14,008 bases of DNA from Bacteroidales bacterium (GTDB lineage Bacteria; Bacteroidota; Bacteroidia; Bacteroidales; Bacteroidaceae), in contig SFJN01000081.1 of the NCBI GenBank assembly GCA_004555055.1, positions 1 through 14,008 on the forward strand. Direction: 5' to 3'. Below the pieces are notes generated by a model that ran no database searches, was not told the DNA's origin, and worked only from the letters and a program-made list of their open reading frames with translations. Every line of letters starts with the position of its first letter. Positions within the stretch are counted from its first letter, which is position 1. Of this stretch, positions 5,058 through 12,600 are shown in pieces. Both the position numbers and the translations under genes were made by a program.

Positions 5058-7076
5058 TCATTTCTGCAGTTTGACGCTACGCAGTTTGCCACCGGTTTTC
5101 CATACCACAATGTAGGTTCCCATGGCTTCGTGGCTCATGTCGTAGCCTTCGGTGGCATTGAACGCTGCCACCTTTCTTCCTCCAGCCGTGTATACGACAG
5201 CCTGGAAGTGCAGGTCGTCGGGAATGGCACTGGCAAAATGCAGATATTGGGTATGGGGATTATAGGCAAGGGCATACTCTTCGGGTTCCATTTCCAGCTG
5301 CGTGACGGACACGCTCTCTGGGAGTTTCTCCGTGGCCTCCAGGCGCCACAACCTGTTCTGGCTGACAGCATTGCGGTCATCGTTGTTGTAACTTACAATG
5401 GGCGTATAGTCGGCATCGCTACCTCCCGAGAGGTTGGCAATGTGTTCGGAATAGGCATTGAGCAGGTTGTAGCAGCCTTCCGTTCCCTGCGGTATGAGTG
5501 TCCACAGTTGCCTGAAGTCCGTATCATCGGCACTGGCTACGTTGAGCTGAGTGCCGACATTCGTGGTTGGTCCTACCTCGCCCTCCGTGGGGTCGTTGAG
5601 GGCTACGTTGCCGGAACGGTTGACAAGATGGAAACAGTCGCCTACGGGCATCACCTGCCATTCCTGGGTGTCGCGGTTGTCGTCCACAGGCATCTGCACG
5701 ACAGCCCCGTCTACCACCTCCATGGCTTTTCCCGTACGGACATTCGTCAGACGGTAGTAGTAGTTTTCCGGCACAAAAGGTGGCGTGGGGTCATCGGGCT
5801 CTTCCGGTGCTACGGGTTCCTCAGGCGACTTTTTCAGGAAGGCCGTCTTCAGCCATTCCGCATGGTCTGTAATGAACGCCTTGAGGTCGGCCACATACTG
5901 GTCGTATGATGAATAGAGAACGATTTCGTGATACATCCGGCGGTTGATGCCCCATTTTTCGTAGTTGCGTTCCTGCGATTCCTGCAACAGCATGTCGATA
6001 CTGTCAATCTTTTCGTGGAGATATGCCACGATTCCGGCATCAAGGAGTTCGTTGTACCGACGGTTGATGAGGCGTGCAAACCATGGGTCGGTCCACATCC
6101 GGTTCGTCCATTTGCGTGTGTCGCCATATCCGTCTTCCGTCATCAGTTTGTCTACGGTGCCGGGGATGCGCCAGTCGTTGTCGTAGGCGATGTCGTAGTC
6201 CCAAAGCGGTCCCCAGTAGAGTAGGGAGTCGCCTTGGTCCTTGTAGAAATAGCTGCTCCAGAATCCGTCGATGTTTGCCGACATCTCCGTGCAGATGTAC
6301 CAGTCGGCAAGCGAGGCACTGTCTACCCATTGACGGTATCCCATGCGGGCGTCGGTATAGTTGTCGTTGGCAAGCGCGCGTTCAAAACCGCTGATATATT
6401 GGCGGATGTATTCCGTCTGTGAGTAGGCAATATCTTCCTCATTGGGGTAATGGATGCGTATGGGTACACCATACTCCGACGATACGAAGGTGTTGCCGTC
6501 GTAGAATCCGTCCACTTCCAGCAGATAGCCGCCGCTGATGTCCGAAGTATCGGCGAGCGGAAGGTCCTGTTCGGTAATGTTTACCCGGTGCGGACGCACT
6601 TCCACCTGGTCGCTGATCTGGTAGTTGCCAAGGAATTCACCGTTGAGGACGAGGTCGACAAACTTTGCAGCAGGGTTGAATTTCAGCGAGGTGAATTCGC
6701 CCATCAAGGTGGTTACGGCATTGCGCATGAGACTTTTGTCACCGGCATTTGCCAAGAGGGTCCAGCTTTTGGCCTTGGCGTACCCTGTCCCGAGAAATTT
6801 CTCTTTTGAGTGGAACTTGATGCGGAACGGTTTCTTTGCCAGTCCCCATGTGGAATTTCCCCGTCCACGGATTTGCAGGGAGTCGTAGGTTGTCAGTTGG
6901 TCCGCCTCGTCTACATAGTGCATGGTGGCATAGATGTAGTCCGTCTTGCTTGTTACAGGACGGTTGTCGAAAGTATTGATGTAGATGGTTGGCAGATTGG
7001 TAAGCCGTGGATAGTCATCGGCAGAAACTGTGGTGACGATGAACATCAGCAGTGCGAGAAGCGGGAAACGGAACAT
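5058..7076 (-). CDS. Secreted CotH-kinase-domain protein with ricin-type lectin domain and type IX sorting tail
   Basis: A 672-residue exported protein. Residues 1-19 (MFRFPLLALLMFIVTTVSA) are a signal peptide. A CotH kinase domain covers about 28-412: LQIRGRGNSTWGLAKKPFRI (67-86) is the glycine-rich signature, and GPLWDYDIAYDND (289-301) is the conserved acidic motif. CotH proteins are atypical extracellular or spore-coat protein kinases. A Pro/Glu-rich linker (418-436) leads to a ricin-like beta-trefoil at about 438-582, with QxW-type motifs EWQ (472-474), QLW (523-525) and RLW (576-578), so carbohydrate binding is likely. The last 45 residues, from VVYTAGGRKVAAF to GGKLRSVKLQK, look like a type A type IX sorting domain. 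A -7 box lies at 7176-7183. The kinase substrate is unknown. The gene stands alone on its strand. Confidence 0.88.
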   Translation of the reverse strand: MFRFPLLALLMFIVTTVSADDYPRLTNLPTIYINTFDNRPVTSKTDYIYATMHYVDEADQLTTYDSLQIRGRGNSTWGLAKKPFRIKFHSKEKFLGTGYAKAKSWTLLANAGDKSLMRNAVTTLMGEFTSLKFNPAAKFVDLVLNGEFLGNYQISDQVEVRPHRVNITEQDLPLADTSDISGGYLLEVDGFYDGNTFVSSEYGVPIRIHYPNEEDIAYSQTEYIRQYISGFERALANDNYTDARMGYRQWVDSASLADWYICTEMSANIDGFWSSYFYKDQGDSLLYWGPLWDYDIAYDNDWRIPGTVDKLMTEDGYGDTRKWTNRMWTDPWFARLINRRYNELLDAGIVAYLHEKIDSIDMLLQESQERNYEKWGINRRMYHEIVLYSSYDQYVADLKAFITDHAEWLKTAFLKKSPEEPVAPEEPDDPTPPFVPENYYYRLTNVRTGKAMEVVDGAVVQMPVDDNRDTQEWQVMPVGDCFHLVNRSGNVALNDPTEGEVGPTTNVGTQLNVASADDTDFRQLWTLIPQGTEGCYNLLNAYSEHIANLSGGSDADYTPIVSYNNDDRNAVSQNRLWRLEATEKLPESVSVTQLEMEPEEYALAYNPHTQYLHFASAIPDDLHFQAVVYTAGGRKVAAFNATEGYDMSHEAMGTYIVVWKTGGKLRSVKLQK

Positions 7077-7175
7077 GTTCGAGAAGGAATATATGGGATA
7101 TTGTGGAGATGAACGTACATCTCATGGTGTACAGGTCGGTTGCTTTCACCCGGCTGGCGACGGGACCGGATGTTC

Positions 7176-7183
7176 CAAATATA
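7176..7183 (-). promoter_or_regulatory. Bacteroidales -7 box for the CotH gene
   Basis: On the - strand this reads TATATTTG, a perfect match to the Bacteroides TAnnTTTG -7 consensus. It implies a transcription start near 7169 and a leader of about 92 nt before the ATG at 7076. No good -33 TTTG is visible; that position is covered by the palindrome at 7195-7208. Confidence 0.6.
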
Positions 7184-7194
7184 AGTAAAAAAGG

Positions 7195-7208
7195 GGATAT
7201 GCATATCC
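7195..7208. promoter_or_regulatory. 14-bp perfect palindrome over the expected -33 region
   Basis: GGATATGCATATCC is its own reverse complement. It lies 12 to 25 bases upstream of the -7 box of the CotH promoter, where the -33 element should be. That position fits an activator or repressor binding site. The call rests only on symmetry and location. Confidence 0.4.
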
Positions 7209-7564
7209 GGTTTTCCTGTTTTTCTGTCCAAATCCTTTCAATTCAGGAGCATTTTGCACTCAAATCTGTGCGTAGAGCCTGAAAAAAGGGGTATTAGCGG
7301 AAGCACGCAGAAAATGTTACGGGAGAATTTTCTCTATTTTACTTTTGCCGATGATCTGAAAAGGGAAGAGATAAAAACTCCAAAGAAAAGACGCTCCCTG
7401 CGTGCGCTCAGGCAAGTCCCTGTTGCAATTCGTTGCCCCAAACCGTATTAGTACAATTTGTTGTATTTGTGTAATTGGTGTGATGGAAAGGGCAAGAGAG
7501 GCACTGAGTAGGACAATAAGGCAAAAAAATGCCCCTGCAATTCCCGTATTTCTTCTGAAATGAC
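7209..7564. other. Intergenic sequence between divergent genes, no gene seen
   Basis: This 356-nt stretch separates the CotH promoter region from the gpsA promoter. It has no tRNA-like fold, no convincing ORF and no obvious long repeat within the window. TACTTTTG near 7340 fits the -7 pattern on the + strand but lies more than 300 nt from gpsA. A GC-richer patch with CTCCCTGCGTGCGCTCAGG near 7393-7411 contrasts with its AT-rich surroundings and is unexplained. Confidence 0.4.
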
Positions 7565-7572
7565 TATATTTG
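7565..7572 (+). promoter_or_regulatory. Bacteroidales -7 box for gpsA
   Basis: TATATTTG matches TAnnTTTG exactly. The implied start near 7580 gives a leader of about 70 nt before the ATG at 7648. A -33 TTTG is not evident. Confidence 0.55.
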
Positions 7573-7647
7573 CAGCGTAACAGCGGTTCTTTGCACAATC
7601 GGACTGCTGTGCAAGTTTGGATAACTTCCTTCTTTTTTGCATTATTT

Positions 7648-8703
7648 ATGTCAATTCTAAGAAAAATAACCCGCCTGTTCCGTCCCTCTCCCGCGCCGCG
7701 AATTCCTTCAAGTTTTCCCGGAAGCATCGCCATCATCGGGAGCGGGTCGTGGGCGACAGCCATTGCCAAGATAGTTCTGGAGAGCGAACAGCGAATCGGA
7801 TGGTATTTCCGTAGCCAGAGCAGCATTGACGAATTCAAGCGTCTGGGCCACAATCCCAAATATCTTACCGATGTGGTGTTCGATACCGAGCGCATAGATT
7901 TCTATACCGACATGGACCAGATTGTCCATCAGCACGACACACTCATCTTCATCACCCCTTCGGCATTCCTCAAATCGCAGCTCAAGTCGCTCAGTGTCCC
8001 TCTCTACACCAAATTCATTGTTACGGCCATCAAGGGCATTATCCCCGATGAGAATATGGTTTGTACGGAGTATTTCCGTAAGGAATACGGTGTTCCCGAG
8101 CGCAATCTGCTTGTTATCGGAGGTCCGAGCCACGCCGAGGAAATAGCCCTTGGACGCCTCACCTACCTCACCATCGGCTGTACGAGCATGGACCGCGCCA
8201 CCATCTTTGCACATCGTCTGCGCAACGACTACGTACGCATCACCACGTCGCAGGATGTGATAGGAATAGAATATGCTGCCGTACTGAAAAATGTCTATGC
8301 CATCGCTGCCGGCATCTGTCTGGGATTGCGCTATGGCGACAACTTCCTGAGTGTGCTCATCTCCAATGCCATGCAGGAGATGCAGCGTTTCCTCTCCACC
8401 ATTCTGCCCACTGACCGCAGCATTGTGGGCAGTGCCTATCTCGGTGACCTTCTTGTAACGGGATACAGCAATTTCTCTCGTAACAGGGTGTTTGGACAGA
8501 TGGTCGGACGGGGCTATAGCGTTCGTTCTGCACAGATGGAAATGAACATGATAGCCGAGGGCTATTTCGGTGTGAAATGCATGACGGAGATTAACCGGCG
8601 CCATCAGGTGGAAATGCCGATACTTGATGCTGTATACAACATCCTTTACAACAATGCTTCGCCGCGGAGCGAAATCAAGCGGCTCTCGGCAAAGTTGAAA
8701 TGA
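7648..8703 (+). CDS. gpsA: NAD(P)-dependent glycerol-3-phosphate dehydrogenase
   Basis: A 351-residue cytoplasmic enzyme that interconverts dihydroxyacetone phosphate and sn-glycerol 3-phosphate, supplying the backbone of phospholipids. IAIIGSGSWATAIAK (27-41) is the Rossmann dinucleotide site and GGPSHAEEIALG (158-169) is family-specific. KNVYAIAAGICLGLRYGDN (214-232) starts with the catalytic lysine K214, and GDLLVTGYSNFSRNRVFG (266-283) holds the substrate and NAD-binding S-R-N-R. ATG 7648 leaves a basic, proline-containing lead of about 25 residues before the Rossmann strand, longer than the usual two or three. The frame is open upstream to 7570, but that part overlaps the -7 box, so 7648 is preferred. 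It is divergent from the CotH gene and monocistronic, with a hairpin 17 nt after its stop. Confidence 0.92.
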   Translation: MSILRKITRLFRPSPAPRIPSSFPGSIAIIGSGSWATAIAKIVLESEQRIGWYFRSQSSIDEFKRLGHNPKYLTDVVFDTERIDFYTDMDQIVHQHDTLIFITPSAFLKSQLKSLSVPLYTKFIVTAIKGIIPDENMVCTEYFRKEYGVPERNLLVIGGPSHAEEIALGRLTYLTIGCTSMDRATIFAHRLRNDYVRITTSQDVIGIEYAAVLKNVYAIAAGICLGLRYGDNFLSVLISNAMQEMQRFLSTILPTDRSIVGSAYLGDLLVTGYSNFSRNRVFGQMVGRGYSVRSAQMEMNMIAEGYFGVKCMTEINRRHQVEMPILDAVYNILYNNASPRSEIKRLSAKLK

Positions 8704-8719
8704 TGGTTACCGGATAAAG

Positions 8720-8777
8720 GACATCGGACTTCTTTGAGGCAGATATCAGCACTTTTGCCTCAAAGAAGTCCGATGTC
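8720..8777. terminator. Perfect 21-bp hairpin between convergent genes, ACATCGGACTT type, copy B
   Basis: The left arm 8720-8740 begins GACATCGGACTTCTTTG and the right arm 8757-8777 is its exact complement, around a 16-nt loop. The loop AGATATCAGCACTTTT resembles a diverged repeat unit. Arms and design match the hairpin at 4673-4760. It lies 17 nt after gpsA and 54 nt after the end of the convergent acetyltransferase, so bidirectional termination is the simplest role. There is no long T-run directly after either arm. Confidence 0.65.
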
Positions 8778-8830
8778 TTGCATCTTCCTGAAAGGTCAAC
8801 ACCATATTCTGTTCTGTATCTATGGTGCCT

Positions 8831-9577
8831 TCAGCGAAGTTTTCGGATCACCTTGCAGGGATTTCCGGCAGCCATACAGTCCGAAGGTATGTCGTGTGTG
8901 ACCACACTGCCAGCCCCGATGACGGTGCGGTCGCCGATAGTTACCCCCGGACATACCGTGACATTGCCGCCAAGCCAGCAGTCGGCACCGATTTTAATGG
9001 GGTGTGCCGATTCTATGGTCTGACGCCGTTGCAGATAGTCGATTGGATGCTGTGGGGTGTACAGGGAGCAGTTGGGACCTATCAGTGTATGGCTGCCGAT
9101 GGTGATGTCTGCTGCATCGAGAAACATGGCATTGTAGTTCACAAACACTCCTTCGCCAAGATGCAATCCGTTGCCGTGGTCGCAGTGGAAAGGGGGAAGG
9201 ATGGTTACGGACTGGAGTACACCGGGAATCATGTTTTCCAAAGCTTCGCGATAGTCGTCGTGGTCGATGCCCGAGCAGTTGAAGCGTTCGCATGCCAGTC
9301 TTGACCTTTTCAGGCTACGGTCGATTACGGGGTCTGTCCAGTCGTACATCATTCCGGAGCGCATCTTCTTCCATTCTGTCAGGTCTTCGGGGATGTCTGT
9401 AGAGGGGGAATCCTTTGTTTCATCGGATGTTGCTGTTGTCGGCAGGAAATCTGTTGTGAAGGTTTGCTCCTCTTTCATGTTCCTCGCCTCAAGTTGGTCT
9501 GTGGTGTCTTTTTCGGTAAGCGGAGAGTGTGTGTCGGGGTATGGCATCGGAGGTTGGTGTTTGTCGTTGCCTTTCAT
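8831..9577 (-). CDS. Maltose-acetyltransferase-like sugar O-acetyltransferase with N-terminal extension
   Basis: A 248-residue protein related to Maa/LacA/NodL acetyltransferases, which acetylate sugar hydroxyls using acetyl-CoA. The Maa N-terminal helix pair lies at about 67-100 (EWKKMRSGMMYDWTDPVI). The hexapeptide beta-helix follows, with NYNAMFLDAADITIGSHTLI (148-167) and YTPQHPID at 173-180, where H177 is the expected catalytic histidine. It closes with AAGNPCKVIRKL. The family usually starts near the Maa domain and spans about 185-200 residues; here some 65 Pro/Thr/Asp/Glu-rich residues come first. ATG 9577 is the first ATG in frame; GTG 9622 and ATG 9478 are alternatives. It begins 57 nt after the M6 protease stop on the same strand, so co-transcription is possible. 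Confidence 0.85.
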   Translation of the reverse strand: MKGNDKHQPPMPYPDTHSPLTEKDTTDQLEARNMKEEQTFTTDFLPTTATSDETKDSPSTDIPEDLTEWKKMRSGMMYDWTDPVIDRSLKRSRLACERFNCSGIDHDDYREALENMIPGVLQSVTILPPFHCDHGNGLHLGEGVFVNYNAMFLDAADITIGSHTLIGPNCSLYTPQHPIDYLQRRQTIESAHPIKIGADCWLGGNVTVCPGVTIGDRTVIGAGSVVTHDIPSDCMAAGNPCKVIRKLR

Positions 9578-9634
9578 ATTATATATACAAATAGGGGGTA
9601 CGGCAGGCAAACGCTGTCGCACCCCCTTCGAGTT

Positions 9635-12600
9635 TTATTGTTTTATAAAGATGGTTTTCCGTCCGTTGCAGATATAGAGATGGCCATGTTGCGGGTGGGT
9701 GATTCGCTGTCCGCTAAGGTTGTAGAAGGCATTCTCTTCCAGACTATCAATCTTGATTTCGTGTATACCATCGCTGGGAACGTTCAGCTGGAGGAAGGAG
9801 GCGTCCGTTTCCATATATGCAGTGTTTGACGGAAGGGCAACGTTGTTTTTCTTAGAGAATCCAAGTTTGCCTCTGACGGTGGTAAGGAGCGCGCCGTCGA
9901 ACTCCGATGCCGCCACTTCGCTGAGCGAGCCCTTAAGACAGGTTTCAACAGGTGCGACTTCGGTATTAAGGATTTCAAGCAGGAATCCGTTGTCAGCATT
10001 TGCAATGTCGTGCATGGAACATATGAAGCCGGTGTGGGGTGCTACGGCTTCGATTTCCGTCAAGGTGGCTGTGGTGCCGTCGGCATCCATAGTTACGCGA
10101 TAGAGCGTTTCTGTAGGACAATTCACGGGGACCTTCACTGCAAACGGCAGATAGGGTGAAACGAATCCGATGCCGTTTGCCGTGCATTGTGCCTCCTTGA
10201 TGCTCATTGTGGTGGCAGGGACAATATACCAATATGCTGTGCAATTGCCGTTGTCTTCAGTGCCGAGTGTGCCATGGCCCTCAATGGTGTTTTGGGCGAA
10301 AATCTGTTGTCCGTCCGCCTTCATGAGGTGGTGTCCGTAGTGGTATGAACCGGCTTCTTCGGCCACGGGAAGGAATTGCAGGACGTTTGCAGGTTCCGTG
10401 CCCCCCTTGCCATCGGACGACAGCAGGTAAACGCTATGGTTTGGCGAGTAGACAGAAGCCGTGAGTTCACCGTCGGTAGAGGGAGAGATGCGGCATACCT
10501 GGTCTACGTGTTTTTCCCATTGATTCCAGGCGAAGGTGCCGTTGTTGCAATGGAGTGCACCGAAGGTATCGGTATTATCGGCTACGAGATAGTAAAAACC
10601 GTCTGTCATGGCGTGGCGCTTGCTTCCGGTGATACGTTTGCAGAGCTCGATGTACCCTAATGCCATGTCAAGATTGTTGCAGTTTGCCTCGTCCTGCATA
10701 AGGCTGCTCGCCTCCACTATTTCAGTGCGGACGGTAATATCGTCAATGATTTCCGGTTTCCCGACAGCGCCTTCAGGAATACGTATGCAATCCTCAAGGA
10801 AGCGGTTGCAGGCATATCCTACCGGCTGGTAGGCAATGGAGGTTTGGTTGCTGGGATATCCTGTGAAGGACAGGGTTCGGTTGTCGGCATCGTAGGCCAT
10901 GAACTTACCGGAATTTTCGGACTTGAGACTGAAAGCCTTCGGATCCGAATCAGCATAGGTCTTTACAGGTATCCACTTTTCCCCGTCGTCGGAGGGTGTG
11001 GAATCTGTGCCTTTGTGGTGGAGGGTGAAGCCCTCGGCAAGGTTTCCGGAAAGAGACCACAGGTTGTCGTCGTCGCTGACGGCTTCCCAGTCGTGGATGT
11101 TGCTGCAGTCAACGGAAGCGTTGCCGATGCGCATCAGTTTCTGATCTGTGCGGAGAAGCATCCAGGCGTCTTTGGCAAAAGGAAGGTCTTCTGTACCATT
11201 CACCTCAATGTCGGCCGTGATGCTTGTACCCACATTGTTCAGGCTCTGTGTGTTAACCTTGTAGAAGTCCGGTGCAAAATCCTTTACGTTGAGGTTACGC
11301 TCCAGATAATTGTTGAATTCCTTGTAAGGGCTTCCTTCGATGGCGTATTTCCAATGTACGGTGGCGACGGTCATCTCAAGGGGGACAGCTTCGAAGGTCA
11401 TCATGTTGCCTTCGTCCGGAGTGTTCCAGTTGCTAATGGAAATCTGGTTGTCACCGTTGAGGTTGATAACGTGAGTGTCATCGAATTGCGCAATGAAAGA
11501 GCCGTCTTCGAGCGGTGTCAGTATGATGGGGTTGCGTGGGGTTGCCGACAGCGTACCGGTGGAACTTACATATTTGTGGGCGTGCATGCTGTAGAGGTAT
11601 GAGGCTCCTTCGATGTCTACAAGCCTAAACTGCAGTTGCGTGCTGAAGGCGTTGGCCATAGTGCCCAGTCCGGCATCGGTAGACGATACGAAACGTGTGC
11701 CGTTGGCGTTTACCGCCCATCCTCCGCGTGATGCTGACCATGCTGTGAAGACATCGGAGCGTGCTTCTTCTACCGTGACGGTACTCCCTTCGTCTTCAGC
11801 GGCATTCTCGCGTATGTCGAGCATTCCGTTTTCGTCGATACTGATGCATCTGTTGCCGGTAAATGTGGCAACTGATGCCCCACTTTGTGTTTCGCGCAGT
11901 GTCAGCGGACTTTCGGGTGTGACGGAGAGCGTAAGGTCAGGGTTGACGAACTTCTGGGCATAAAGGCTGTAAAGGTATGTCTTTCCGTCCTGTTCGGACA
12001 ATATGAACTGCATCTGACGAGGAGTGGTCTCCTTGCCTTCTGTTTCGATACCCGCTTCTTTGGTGGAGGTGAACCGTTTGCCTTCGGCATCAACGGCCCA
12101 ACTTCCACGGTTTGCGGTGGAGACAGTCACCACTTTGGGGAGTTTTAACTCTGCATCCTTGGTAAAGTTAAAGGAAATCTTTCCATCGCGTTCTGTGATG
12201 GATGTGAAAGAGCAGTGCATTTTGTACTGCCCATCCATATTAGGGTTATAGAGTGTGGCAGTGGGATGGCTGTAATCGGTAAGTTCCGTCATCTTTGCCG
12301 TTCCGGGGAATGGGCTTGAAGCGGCATTCTGATAGTCTCCTCCGGCAGGAATGTGCACATAACGTGGATGTTCGATATCGTCGTTCGGCTGGTTCCAATC
12401 CCAAACCTGTTTATCGAAATCGATGTGGAAGACCATAAGGCCGTGTCCGCCCTGTGCACTGTCAAAACCCTTCTTCTGACGGTTTTCGAGTACGTAGAAC
12501 TCATTGCGGTATGCAGGATTGTACACTACATAGGCTTCCTCGGCTTCACTGAGGGAGGGCATGTCGGTGACGTTGGTGTCTTCTGTCAGTTCTTTGAGTT

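Noticed and set aside
4917..5909. A 330-codon + strand frame opposite the CotH gene
   Set aside because: It is antisense to a well-supported gene, with valine- and glycine-rich composition typical of a reverse-strand shadow.
7380..7445. Possible tRNA or structured RNA in the GC-richer patch upstream of gpsA
   Set aside because: No cloverleaf arms or T-loop sequence could be paired.
7317..7895. A 192-codon - strand frame crossing the gpsA start
   Set aside because: It is antisense to the N-terminal part of gpsA and covers its promoter, with no family features.
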